Shown here: piece after piece, positions 46,902 to 58,550 of the stretch | Layout of the letters: every line of letters begins with the position of its first letter | Numbering within the stretch: position 1 is the stretch's first letter | Assembly: GCA_036346375.1 (NCBI GenBank) | Contig: CM070501.1 | Span: forward strand, 54,787,326-54,851,325 | Length of the DNA: 64,000 nt | Source: Guadua angustifolia | Taxonomy: Eukaryota > Streptophyta > Magnoliopsida > Poales > Poaceae | Direction of reading: 5' to 3' | Position numbers and translations under genes: made by a program | Notes under the pieces: model-generated | What the model was told of the DNA's origin: nothing | The model's input: only the letters and a program-made list of their open reading frames with translations | Database searches by the model: none

Positions 46902-47227
46902 GGCTATTCTCAGTGTACGGTAACATACTCATTTAATGTATGTCATATAAGTATTTTTTATGATGTGGCAAGAGAGTTAAGAGGGGAGAAAAGAAAGTTG
47001 TATCTTGATGAAGATACCACTTGGGCACGAAATCATAGACATTGAAACTTAAATCATCTAAGTAGCCCACAATTCATACTCTCATACATATCTAGTATTT
47101 AATTATCTTATGGGGACTAAGAAACAATCCATGATATAATGCATTGGGATAGTTGTATCTTCTATAATATCATATGACATGGCAGCTTTGGATATTGTGA
47201 TAAAGATACAATGCACTGTAAATAGCC
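46902..47227. mobile_element. Tourist-like MITE, inverted copy
   Basis: It starts GGCTATTCTCAGTGTACGG and ends TGCACTGTAAATAGCC, flanked by TAA (46899-46901, 47228-47230). Internal sequence such as GATGAAGATACCACTTGGGC is the reverse complement of 42330-42350. It is therefore the same element as 42119-42443, inverted. Confidence 0.85.
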
Positions 47228-47896
47228 TAACCAGGCGAATTATATATTAATCAGTGCATGCAGCAGGGGTTTCCCGACCGTCAGTCCGATCGATTGGTGC
47301 ATGCACGGTGCGTAATGCATCGATTCACGTGTCATCGTCGCGCTCCCCGTCGATTGATTAGTACGCTAATCCACTGTAAGTGTTGTGTGTCAAGAGTGTA
47401 CTGGGCGCAGTGACTGAACCTTTCGATGTTGCTAGCAATGTTACGTAACTAGGAATATTTTCGCGGCGTGATACGCCGCGCGTTACTTTTGCATGTGTGT
47501 AAAAAAACAAGGCTGTAATGTCTAAGCTGCGATTATCGGTTTGTTTCGTGTGCAAGCATAGCGGTATTGGTCAAAAGCTAGAGTAGCAATACATGGTTAT
47601 TATATGTTCACAGACTCCACAATAACGCGGTCACAAGAGCAGCGAAAATCAAAGAAACACGCGCTAACAACCGACATTTTAGACATTGAATCGACAAAGA
47701 AGAACCTAACCATATTCTCTCGGATAGGGAGGAAAAACATGCCTTTCAATTTTTATTTAAAAACCGTGATGGATGAAGCTACATCGGGCCATTAACATGT
47801 AAGATAACAAAAGCGATATTAGTAAGTCCTCAAGAAGCTCAAAGTCGATCACTCACCGGGTTAGCTTTCTTGCTTCCTCCAATAAGGTCTTCCTTG

Positions 47897-49141
47897 TCAG
47901 ATAGTATTGCAAACGAAAATCACCCTGTGAGTTCCGAATATTTTATAGAAAATAACCTTAGCAAACAGGGACAAAGGGAAAAGTTTGGATAATGATGGTT
48001 TATAAAAAGGCAACAAATCAAAATCTCTGTGAGCCATGAATACAATATAAAAGTTGTATGAATAATTTTCCTTTTGCAAACTCATGCATTGATGAAATCC
48101 CAACCGACAATGTACCGAGAGTTGTTTTAGAAAGGGCGTAAAAAGTTGAGGAATATTTATTTTCCCAAAATTCATATATGGATGAACTCCAAGCAAATCA
48201 TCGACTAAATGTTCGCGAAAGAAGGCATAAATCCTTGCTAATGAAGATGATATTGAATCTGTGGCCTTAGCTTATTTGTTTTCAAAGCGAAAAAAGCGTA
48301 TGAAAAGAAACAAGTTATAATTATTTCACATGAAATTGCTTCCTTCAAGTATTATGAAACAATATACAAAGATTTCTTCAGAAGGTGCGGACACGGTGTG
48401 CATTGGCAAGTTCTAATGCTTCTACAGCATAGAAATATGTAATTAACTGATTACAAGCTTCCTTCGCTAGTGTGCTAAAACATCAATGGGTCAGTAGAGG
48501 CATCGAACACCAAGCTAGAAGTGCAGGTCAGAAAAGCAAGTCCTTTGCTATTTGTAGATTTAAACTTAGGCACATTCGAAATATCCAAACCACTCAATAA
48601 GTCCTTTTGATGTGCCCTGATAAAAGAGAGGGGAGATTAACGGAGTTGTGACATATCTTTAAGAATATGTCTCAAATTTTCACCCAAAAAAAAACCTCAA
48701 TAAGAAAATAGCCAAAATGATCGTGTTCCTTGGCCATCTCCATAAACTTATCAGTCAAATAATAAATACCGTTCTTCAGATCTGGAAGGAGCTTGGGACA
48801 GAGATCACCACAACAAGTAAGCTACACATATCCCATCTTAAAAATAAGCATGTGTGACTAAAGTCTAACGTATTACTTTCACAGAGCCATAGCTTTCTCA
48901 TAAATTTCCACATAAAGAGCGGGTTTTGAAGCTTTGCTTTGAGATCCAAAAAACTATGAGAGCAAAATTCTAGGACAAAAAGAGAGCACTGTAAAGAGGT
49001 GTCGGAAATGAAATAAGCTAAAATGGCTAATACAAACCTTCCAAGCCGCACTGATGTATTTAAGAAATCTTGCCCTATCAATTTTGTCACCCGATGCTTT
49101 AGAACCTTTGGACATCGTAGAATCATTAGTGTAGTAGCAAC
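47897..49141 (-). pseudogene. Exon-like segments of unrecognised genes
   Basis: Three minus-strand segments look like exons. 49038-49141 has a CACTGCAG acceptor and AAG/GTTTGT donor, and one frame reads SKGSKASGDKIDRARFLKY then ISAAWK. About 48700-48821, after a TGTGTAG acceptor, reads CGDLCPKLLPDLKNGIYYL then TDKFMEMAKEHDHF. 47897-48240 includes SSSLARIYAFFREHLVDDLL and GVHPYMNFGKINIPQLF. I do not recognise the parents. They share strand with the identified host exons at 50.3-52.8 kb and may belong to the same chimera. Confidence 0.4.
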
Positions 49142-50326
49142 CTGCAGTGGCAAAACAACAGCAGTTTGGTTCAGGCTATTGATGCTAGCAGACTAACTCA
49201 ACTGTTCATGCATGCCAGCAGGAGACGGATAATCATAGAAATATTCTTACCTTCAAACATAGGCAGACCAATAAAGGAGTATTAGACTGGAAAAGGCGAA
49301 ACAACATTCACAATGCGATGAAAAACATTTTTATGCAGAAACTCCCATGAAAAAAGCAAATAGGCGTAAATAATCCGTTAATTTAATTTCAGTTTACCAT
49401 CAAGCAAAATTTAATCTTCTAGGAAAGCTAGAAGTGTAATGATTCAAGCACTAAGATATTGCAAAACACAAAACCAACGACACATCAACCTCTCGCCTCC
49501 ACCAAGATGAAATATTCCACACCAAAAAATTGCTCCACTGGTGATACTATGACTGTGCAATAATGTAAAAACCCTTCATGTACTCTTATTACTTGTGCGT
49601 ATTTTAAATTTATAGAACAAATGATGTGCACAGAAAGATATAACAAAGGAGAAAAGTAGCACGATAAAAGAGTGGAGAGAGGGGGCAAAGCTTACCACAA
49701 AGAGCAACCAATCAACTACCACTGTCATCGAACACATGCCTCTTTCTCTGGCAGCAAAGCACTTCATGTGTGTACATATATGCGATAGTAGTGAACATCA
49801 AAGGATTAATCACCTTATCTTTGAGAATCAAGCCACACAAATTCAAGGATTATATTTCACAAATACATAAATGTGAAACAAACGATTTTGAAATCATAGA
49901 TTCTACTATCCTGAGTCTAACTTTTCAGTCTAACAACATCAAACACAAAGTTGTTGCAAATGACCACTAATTTTCCGAGGTAAGACAATTGTTCACACAA
50001 GACAAGATCCCATTGGACTAAAAGCTACATGTCTCCTAGAAAACAGGCATAAATTCTAATAAGTATTGAATGAGAAAGCAAGCTTAAGCTAATGAAAATT
50101 AAAAGACGACATTATGTTGTTCTGCATATATGGTATGTATCATATACAGCGTATACTCATAACCACATTATGAGAATTATGTCAAGGACAAAGGAATATC
50201 TTATTATCTTTACCTTAGCATAAAAATTCCAAACACAAATTGATGCCAAACAAGCATATACAATTAAATTGGACTTTATGCCTCCACAAAATGAATAGCA
50301 GATTAGAGTGTAATTATACTGAGCAC

Positions 50327-51232
50327 CTGTTTGTGAATCTTTCAAAGTTATTGGGCGACAAGCTTTCTAAGAATGAACAACATGAACCGATAGCTTCTAG
50401 GGCCTCGTCACCAGCACCAATACGTTGTAGCTTCAAAGTCTTCAACAAGCGGCATCCTTTTGCAATAGATATTAGTCCTCATTTTAATATGATCGATTCC
50501 AAAGGATGTGATTTCCGTGTTAGGGAGTGGGATCCAACAAAGATGCAACGATGCATTAGTCATCCAAGCACAAAAAGAACACCAAGAGAGACCAAATGAT
50601 TGTCCACAGTTCTTTATTAGTCCAATGAAGGCTTCATCTGTTGTGCCTTGGACAAAGCGCAAGTTCAAACTACTAAGTAGCTCGCAGCCTTCCCCACTAG
50701 CAATAAGTCCCGGATCTCCAATGTAGCAAGCTCGCAGATAATTTCACGTCATGTTTTCTCCAAAAACAGTATTAAGTCTGCTGAGAAAAGAAACATATGG
50801 ATCGAGACTTATCACAAAATTATGGAAGGAACTAAATTTGTCATGCAAATAAATTATTCTTTTAAGGAAAAGCAATAATCATCGGAACAACGGCATCAAA
50901 TTTTCCATTCCCTGATCGCTCCATTCCATATACTATATTGTATGTATATTCTAAATTGGACATTCACCATTTATACTGAGGAATATATAAAACACCTAAT
51001 ATTTAAGTCTCCAAAAGACACATGACAAAATATTAAACTAATGAAATCAATAATAACAGAGCAAAAGCAGTAGAATAGGTAAAAAGACATTACCTGAGAT
51101 CCAAAGAACTCAAATTCTTACAATTCTCTCGCTATTCTCACTAAGTTCATTGATGATATGGTAGAACACCATATTAGACTTAGTTTTTCAAGGCCTTTGC
51201 AACCTCCGCAAGATGAGTTAGGCCAACATCAC
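50327..51232 (-). pseudogene. F-box/LRR-repeat (FBL4-like) gene fragment
   Basis: Two minus-strand exons. About 51094-51232 encodes DVGLTHLA, then after a frameshift CKGLEKLSLIWCSTISS and, after another, ENCKNLSSLDL, ending at a CAG/GTAATG donor. 50327-50730 encodes CYIGDPGLIASGEGCELL, NLRFVQGTTDEAFIGLIKN and CAWMTNASLH. After a frame change it reads SIAKGCRLLKTLKLQRIG and AGDEALEAIG, ending FERFTNR at GTGCTC. These are consecutive leucine-rich repeats of the F-box/LRR-repeat protein 4 family, SCF ubiquitin-ligase substrate receptors. The F-box and the remaining repeats are absent, and several frameshifts prevent function. Splice sites still look usable. Confidence 0.85.
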
Positions 51233-51349
51233 CAAAGAAGTGTGCTCATTCCGTCATCACTTGCTACTTGAAATAAGTACAAATAACATAGCAAAGCAAT
51301 TTCCAACATGAGGGGCTTAACATTATAATATACACATCTTATGGTTAAC

Positions 51350-51448
51350 CTCAATTTCGTTGCAAAGTTGTTGGCGAAGAGAGCCATTCCTCGACATATA
51401 ATTTACAATATATGCCCTTTGTCCTTCATAAGGTGTGATAACTCCAAT
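51350..51448 (-). pseudogene. Single captured exon of UPF1 RNA helicase
   Basis: A 99-bp minus-strand exon between a TAATGTGCAG acceptor and a GAG/GTTAACC donor encodes IGVITPYEGQRAYIVNYMSR then NGSLRQQLCNEIE. This is the highly conserved C-terminal helicase segment of UPF1, the nonsense-mediated-decay ATPase. The frame is open and nearly identical to the family, with CN replacing the usual YK. No other UPF1 exon is seen in the window, so this is an isolated piece placed between unrelated gene fragments. Confidence 0.85.
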
Positions 51449-52276
51449 CTGCACATTAGGCAATATATGAATACACATCCAATTTCCATGAATGTGTTTT
51501 TTTTTTATGAAGGGCTAATGCAAAATTTAAGATGAAAGGTAATCAACTAATCATTAGTAGATACCGGCTTGGTACAAGACCACTTCTTAAAAATGTAGTA
51601 ACAATTTTTTCTACAATTTTTTGAAGAAAATTCTATTTTTACTCCATAGCGAGAATCTTGCCACCACTCAAATGATTTTGCACCCCAGGATATCACTTAG
51701 TTTGATGATCCATTCTTCTTTGTCCGACCTCTCCTCGATTAACTGCTCGAGGAGGGCACTTCTTGAAAGTAAAGGAACGCAAAGGGATAACGAGGCAACA
51801 AGATTAAGGAGAAAAACAAAGAAACCTATAGAAAGGTGAAGTCATGGCATACAAGCTACTAAAATTCAGTATAAGACGATGAATGATGAGAGGAGAAAGT
51901 TTACATTAATCTTGTGCATTGTTCTTACTGCACAAAATGATGCTAGAAGTTAATTCTCCCAAAAAGCAGTAGTTAAAAAATGACAAGTATATGCACCCTT
52001 GAAATACATGTAGTTGTTTATCCTTCCAATAAGACTTAGGATGGATAATTTTCGGATGTCATGATCGACTACATTTCGTTAGCCCCGCATGTAACTTTGA
52101 ATAATTTTCTTTTTGTTTCGAAGAACTTTGATTATTTCTTCCAGAGCGATTCAATAAAACAAGTTATACAATAGTTGTAAAAAACTTTGAACACGGCACG
52201 CCACTTGAAAGATCACAGTTTCTACAATAGTAAAACTCGCAAAAGAAATAAAGATATACGAGAGAAGTGTGAATAC

Positions 52277-52824
52277 CCCAAAATCCCTAGTAGTATGGGC
52301 AAGCCCTCATCCGCTCTGTTGTATATGAACAACTCCTCCACTGTCCACAACCTCTGCACATTGTAGCAGACGTGAGAAGAGATAAGGGTGTTACAAACCT
52401 CAGAAAGTCACAGAGCTAAAAAATTGCAATGTTTCTTAAATCATAAAGCTATAACTCGGAGAAACCGCGATTAAAAGTCCATTACACGCCTAGTATCCCT
52501 CACTACAAGCTCATCTAAGTTGCAAATTGTAGTATACCACAGATATGCTCTAGATCAAAGGTCTTAGTACATGGATATGTCTAACCAATAAGGAAAGTTA
52601 CTGTAAAATTTGGATCTGAATTGGTTGCAAGCGTCAACGCAGATTCCGTAGATTAGACAACACACGAGCTCTAGCTCATACGCTTAAGATGTATCAAATT
52701 CAAGGTAGTGCAAAATTGATATGGAGAAAACAAATAGAGAACACACCGACTTCCTGAGGCGGTAGAGCAGGAGGAGGACGGCGAGCAGCGCGAGACCAAG
52801 GAGGAGGCGAGTGCCGAGCGCCAT
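52277..52824 (-). pseudogene. First two exons of a neudesin-like cytochrome b5-domain gene
   Basis: Exon 1 (52747-52824) starts MALGTRLLLGLALLAVLLLL followed by YRLRKS, an N-terminal membrane anchor, and stops at TCG/GTGTGT. Exon 2 (52277-52353) follows an ATGTGCAG acceptor in the same frame and encodes RLWTVEELFIYNRADEGLPI then LLGILG. This is the start of the heme/steroid-binding cytochrome b5 domain of plant neudesin/MAPR-like proteins. The conserved next block (SVFDVTKG and the glycine/histidine-rich loop) was not found within 5 kb downstream, so the gene is truncated. Frame and both introns' sites are intact. GC-rich upstream DNA (52830-53730) may be its original promoter. Confidence 0.7.
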
Positions 52825-53730
52825 ACTTCTGGCTCCCAAGAGATCTACCAGCTAGTTCAACCAACACAACACTGTCTCCACGGCTCCACGGGCATGGGCA
52901 AGACGGCTTCCCACCACCGGTCGACCAAACCGCCTCCTGAACCGGAACCGCCTTGAGACGCGACGCCGAAGCCGCCGGCCGAGGTTGTTCTCGAATCACT
53001 GAAATCCGTCCGAGTCGTCGGAGCGCAAGATGGGGACGGTGGATCGAGTCTGGCGCCGCGCCGCCGCATGCCATAGCGGCGGCTGTAGCAGACGAAGCGG
53101 CGCGGCACAACAATGAGGCGGCGAAGCGATTTAAGGAACCAGAGCGGGAACGCGGCGAGTGAAGCGAGGAAGGGCACCGGCCGAGATCCTGGAGTGCAAC
53201 GGACGGAGCGACCGAGGCGGGGAGAACGAGCGTACCGACGCAGGCGGGAAGAAGCAAACAAGGCGCGGGCTTCCCCGAGGTGGACGGCGGGCAAAGCGAT
53301 GAAGGGCACCAATGGGACGATGGGAGCACGGCAAAGGGCGGCGAAATGATGCGGGAGCGGATGGAGCGGCGCAAGAGCACGACGGTGGTGGCGGGGCTCA
53401 CACGGGTCGCTTGGGCGGGGAGGGCGGGCGACGGAGATGTCGGCCGCCTTGCGGTGGAGAGGTGGCGAGGGCAGCGGGGACGCCGTGGAGGAGGGGATCG
53501 ACCGGGCGACGGGAAGACGGAAGAGGCTTCGAGGCCTCCATGGGTCAGCACGTGCGGTATTGGGGTAGACGGACGCGAAAATCCAGGCGACGCGGACATG
53601 ACGAGCCAGCCGAGCCGGAGCCGCGCGTTGAATCGAGCCGAGCCGCGCGAAAACATGACGTGGCGCAGTCCAGAGGCCAGGAACTCTTCGAAATATAGGA
53701 AAGGTAGTATACTTGGGTGTTGCGAGCAAG
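52825..53730 (-). promoter_or_regulatory. GC-rich upstream region of the chimeric array
   Basis: About 0.9 kb of GC- and CpG-rich DNA directly upstream of the neudesin-like start, sharply different from both flanks. Long overlapping ORFs on both strands (up to 318 codons) are Pro/Arg/Ser-rich, share no domain and look like by-products of high GC. It could be a captured promoter and 5' UTR able to drive the downstream minus-strand fragments. Confidence 0.4.
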
Positions 53731-53827
53731 CCGAGCGCTAGCTTCCGCGCGAGCTTCGAATCAACAGAATTGGGGGGATGGTAATCTATTCGTGTGGTAT
53801 ATGGCTCGTATATGTAAGGTGATTTTG

Positions 53828-55190
53828 ACGAGCAAATCTACCTATAGCGGCAGTCAGAAAGGTTCGCTGAACCAGAAAATCAGCGTCTGATTTGCAAGCT
53901 CAAAGAAATCGTTGTACGTGTTGCTATAAATGATGTGAGTATAACCGTTGTGTTTATATTCGACGTCTTGATAATGTTTTATTTACTTTTCTTCTACTAT
54001 ATTTTGATGATATATTAATTGTTGCAAAGCACACGTACGATGTGATTGGTTCGAAGGGTTTGCTAAGTCATGAATTTAACATGATGGACTTATGGGTAAT
54101 AAAGAAAATTCTAGGCATGGAGATACATAAGGATAGAAGCTCAAAGAAATTGTAGGGTGGCTTTTGGTTGGTTGGATGAGACTGGATAGGATATGGCTAT
54201 CTATGGATTTGGGTCATTTAATTGTTTGGATGAGTGGATGGATGTGATATAATCATCCAGTTTTTTAAAATATTCCCTTAAAATATTGGATAGAGCTATC
54301 AAAAAAAAAGTCGGATGTGCTCATCCAGTTTGTTGCATAAAGAGGTGTACTTGGTCAAATTCAAATTTCGCCAAGTGTACTTGGTTAAATTCAAAATTTT
54401 GTCAAATTGTGGTCAAATTTTATCTGAAAATAGGTGTACAGTGTACTCAGTTAAATTCAAATTTCAGTCAAATTGTGGTCAAATGTTGTCTAAAAATTTA
54501 AATTTTAGTCAAATTTTATCCAAAATTCAATTTTTAAAAAAATTTCCAAATTTTGTATGAAATTTTAAAATTTATTCAAATGTTGAGTAAAAATTCAAAT
54601 TTCAATCATTTTTTGTTTCAAAATTCAAATTTTGGCCAAATTTTATCTAAAAATTCAAATTTCAGTCGAATGTTGTCCGAAAATTCAAATTTTGTCCAAA
54701 AAAATTAAACCAAAATTTGAAACCTTGATTACAACTAGCCTATCCATCCTCATTCATCCAACCAAACAAAAATTGACTCATCTTATTCATTCTTATCTAT
54801 CTAACCAAACAAAAAATTGACTTATCTATACCCACTTAACCAAACAACCACCTGGATAGCTCCATCCCATCCAGACTGGATGGGCATACCCCATCCAAGT
54901 ATCCAACCTTGTCCAGGTAACCAAACGCACCCTAGTTGTCTCAGGCGAAGTATATTGACAGATTTTGAAACGGTTGATGTAGGTCAAATCAGTAAGTACT
55001 CAACTGGTGCATTTTGAACTTTCTTATGAATGTTGTTCAAAATTAGACAGAGAAGTTGAAGAGATATATAAAAGTTTCATATACTAGTACAATTGATTGT
55101 TTTGTACAAGGCCTGATTTGGCATATGCTGTTAGTCAGTTCAGCAAGTTTACGGCGAAACCAGAAAAGTGGAGCATCAGTGCATCACTTT
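53828..55190 (+). mobile_element. Copia reverse-transcriptase remnant, interrupted
   Basis: Plus-strand translation gives EQIYL, RFAEPENQRLICKLKEI, then LLYFDDILIVAKH (the YVDD catalytic motif as YFDD), FNMMDLW and KKILGMEIHKDRSSKKL. After an inserted MITE (54155-54932) it resumes as LSQAKYIDRF and later CTRPDLAYAVSQFSKFTAKP. These are successive blocks of Copia RT, with stops and deletions. No LTRs, gag or integrase are found nearby. Confidence 0.85.
54155..54932. mobile_element. MITE inserted in the Copia remnant
   Basis: The ends GGGTGGCTTTTGGTTGG and CCAGGTAACCAAACGCACCC are inverted partners. TA (possibly TAG) flanks both sides. The 778-bp interior has CCATCCA/TGGATG words near both ends and a core of degenerate AAATTCAAATTT(C/T)AGTCAAATT repeats. 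It splits the Copia frame exactly between KKL and LSQ. Confidence 0.7.
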
Positions 55191-58100
55191 CGAAACACAA
55201 GGTGGAGATACAGTTGTATAGGGTTATAAAATATTGTGGGATGGGTAGTGGGAGGGGGTCGAGGGCCCCTGGTACAGAACTACAGACTAGTGGTCCTGTT
55301 TTGAATATATAATCAGGGTATAACCATATACCACCGATCTCCTGTAACTCTAGTCATGAAAAAGAAAATCACTCCGTCGCCATCCAACTCCTAAAACGTA
55401 GGCTTTGTCAGATCTCGTAAACAAACTCTCGTCTCCCACGTGTCATGCTTGTTGAGATTGTTCTCTCGTGCCGCCGGTTCCAAGAATTCGTGAAAGAAAA
55501 CCGAGGTTAAATGGGTTATCTGCTTTAACTAAGTCTGCAACCGGGTGTAGCAACTAGTATCGATAGCAGGATGGTCCCAATCCGATTCCAGGCCCATGAT
55601 TTTGAGCAGAACATGGGCCGATATGTCCCGAGCGATCGGACAATCTAAACACAGCAGGGCCTTGATGAGAGAGCACTCATGTGCCAGGAAACTAAAATGG
55701 GGCCCACGTGGTTGTGCTACCTGTAGACTATATTGCAAACGTGGCCTGCTGGGCTCTCATGCGTCAGGAATCAATCAATGATGATCTTTTTTTTTCTTTC
55801 CAGTATTTCTACCTCTTCTACCTACATTGCAAAAAAAAAAACCCTCTACTCTCTTTGACTCTTTTCCTTTCGAAAAGAATATGAGCACAGCTTCAATGCG
55901 CTTATACTTCTTGCTTACAGTTCATCAAATATAGTGATTCAAGAACACAATTTGGGGGGGTCAAAACAACTAGTCTGCTTCGAAGACTTTCTCAAAAGTT
56001 GCTTCGCTTTCTTTAATTTTCCTGCTACTTTTCTCGAAAAGATTGCGATGAAACGAAAGAACGGAAGCCAAGTACTAGCGATTCGCCTCCCACAACCCCT
56101 TTCGTCAACGAATGAAAACGAAGCCGCGACAAAAGCAGTTTTTTTTGGTCGCTGCATGCATCTCTCGACGATTCGTTTGTACCGTCGCTTTCCTTCTTCG
56201 TTGAATCTTTCTACCATTGATAGCGAGTCGGTTGATTTTCTTCCTGTAATACGTTAATATTCTCCGTGAAGCATGTGGTAAATTTTTTATATATTTCTGG
56301 GATTAATGTTTTTCAATATCTAGACTGGTCATCTGAAAGTCGGATTTTGCTAAAAATCACAGGAAACGTGTGATTTTTTTTTTTTTAAAGGACCTCTCCG
56401 ACTTCGCCGATCGAGCAACTGCAAACAAAATTAGATTCCCATGCATGCCAATTTCGTACTCTCGTATTTGTCTCTTTTGATGTTTCTGCACCTCAAAAGC
56501 CATTTCACTCGTTCCGTTTTTTTCCACTGTATATTTATGTCCTGTCCATATCTGAAACTGTCCATTCCTGAAGACCCATCAGCTTTTGGCGTTGCCTAGT
56601 GGCCATTAGATTTAGGAGACATATAAGCAGCAGCAGCAGCAGCAGAGTGTGTTGTTTGTTCTTCTCTTGGGGTGAGACAAGGCTGCGCAGCCCATAGAAA
56701 ATTGCCTGGTTAAATAAAGCAAAATGAAGTCAAATGAATGAGCTGTGATCTTCCATGGCAGGGACCTTGAGGTGTGAATCGGCATGCAGGTATATCAGAC
56801 TCTGCGAGTCCCAACTGTTTTGGCATCCCTAAAATTGGGCATCTGATTGTGCCATCGGGGTCTCAGTTTTGCTTAGCGTTAAGTCAACAACAATATCTTC
56901 TCCATGCCTATCTTCTCTTAGACGGATAAAACAATTGTAGATATTTAAAATGAAGTAACCAGTGATTATTTTTATCATGCACTTGATTCTAACAAAATTG
57001 TTTTATCTATAGAGAAATTTCAATAAAAATGTCGCATATATTTTGAATGCAACTCTCCAAACCACATACTCCCCTCCTGTCTCCTCACTGTGTGCCCTTC
57101 CTTTCGGTGCTCACCCTCTGGCCATACCCTAAAACCATCTCTTTCTAATCCCTTCACTATGGTCAATTGCTACTTGTTGCCTCTCCGCCTCTTACACATT
57201 AATTGCTCATAATCCTCGGAGGTTATAATGTGCCGCCTCACTATCTTTTCCTTATTTGCACCACTATTTATAGCTACAGATATGTTGCCTACTTAAGACT
57301 ACCCTCGATATCCTCGTCCATTTTGACCCATACCCTCCTCCTCGCCATCTTTGCTTCTAACATCTTCTTTGGCTCGTATGACGCCATGTTGCTGGTCACC
57401 TACTACATAAGATTAGGGTTCCAATGAACCATAGGTGAGCTTGAGTGCGTGTGTTTTGAGTAAAATTGGAGTTCAGTGACATCCGATTTGTCTTTTAGAT
57501 CTGGTATGCGTATTTGGCTCCCAACAATTTCCAAGTTTTCACACTACATCAAATTTGCTATGCCTTAAAATTGCTCATTGGTTGACTTTGTGTCTACCTT
57601 CTTTTGATTGCATCACTTTTTTGTGCTGCATTAATCGAATCAGCCTTAGAAAGATTAAAAATGTTAAGAATGGACTCTCCTGCGCCATCAATAGTCAACT
57701 AATAAGGAAGATTCCTGCTATCCGGTCAATTCAAACTCTCGTTTACACTGTAACTTATAAATTTGAGCCTTCAGTTTTCTCGAGGATAAATTTCAGAATA
57801 ATAAGCAAACAAAAAAATGCATAAAACTGAAAAGAATACCAAAAGAGAGAGAGAGAGAGATGATGTACAAAATCCTAGCCGTGGAGGATCCCCAGCACCA
57901 ATAATGGAGGCAAAGAATGTACAAAAAGGAGAAAGGGTGAGGGTCATCAAGAGTTAAAAAACCCTAACCACTTTCTATGTAAAGCTGACATTCTCAATTC
58001 TGCAATCCCTCTCTACCCACCTCTGCTTCCCACCACAACACTTTCTCGTTTTGATTGGCTTTGTATTGATTTCTTCTCCTCTCATACACTTCCCATAACT

Positions 58101-58550
58101 TTTACTCCAAAATATTTTCCTGTATTTTCACATGTGCCCTCGTCCCCTCCCTTTCCATATTTTCTTTCTGGCTCAAACGTTCATCCGTATATCAACCAAT
58201 ACATTCCGCCTGGGATTGCCGAGTGAAGGAAGTGGCCACGTGTCACCCTTCCTGTTTTTGCGAAAAGGCCCTTATGCTCCTCTAAATTACGGATAGGTCC
58301 TCGAAATTACTAACAGTCCTTCGCGATTTTTGTGAGGGAAGATTTTAAAAATTCGCTCGGGTCCTCATGCGGTACTTTTACTAAAAAGCCCCGTTAAATT
58401 CAAATCGCGGACATGCCCTTTTCTAATTTTTCAGATAACGGATAGGTCCAAAAACGTAACAAATAGGTCCTCGCTCCTCACGTCTAGGTCCTTTCTCCGT
58501 TTTCACTAAAAAATGTTTTCGCCACCGTAAATATATGTGCATCTCTAAGA
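55191..58550. other. Intergenic, no supported gene
   Basis: Simple repeats include (CAG)n at 56627-56646 and (GA)n at 57846-57860. 58270-58520 contains GGTCCTCG/GGTCCTTT words resembling 25600-25690 and 40190-40330, probably another dispersed repeat. ORFs of 60-107 codons show no domains. Confidence 0.4.

Noticed and set aside
46494..46936. Overlapping 98-128 codon ORFs on both strands
   Set aside because: No domain, no exon structure, conflicting frames of similar quality.
48776..49153. Single 125-codon minus-strand protein
   Set aside because: The ORF reads through apparent splice sites; the better reading is two short exons in other frames.
52700..53656. 318-codon minus-strand ORF
   Set aside because: Pro/Ser/Arg-rich, no domain. 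It runs into the neudesin-like first exon in another frame, so it is likely a by-product of high GC.
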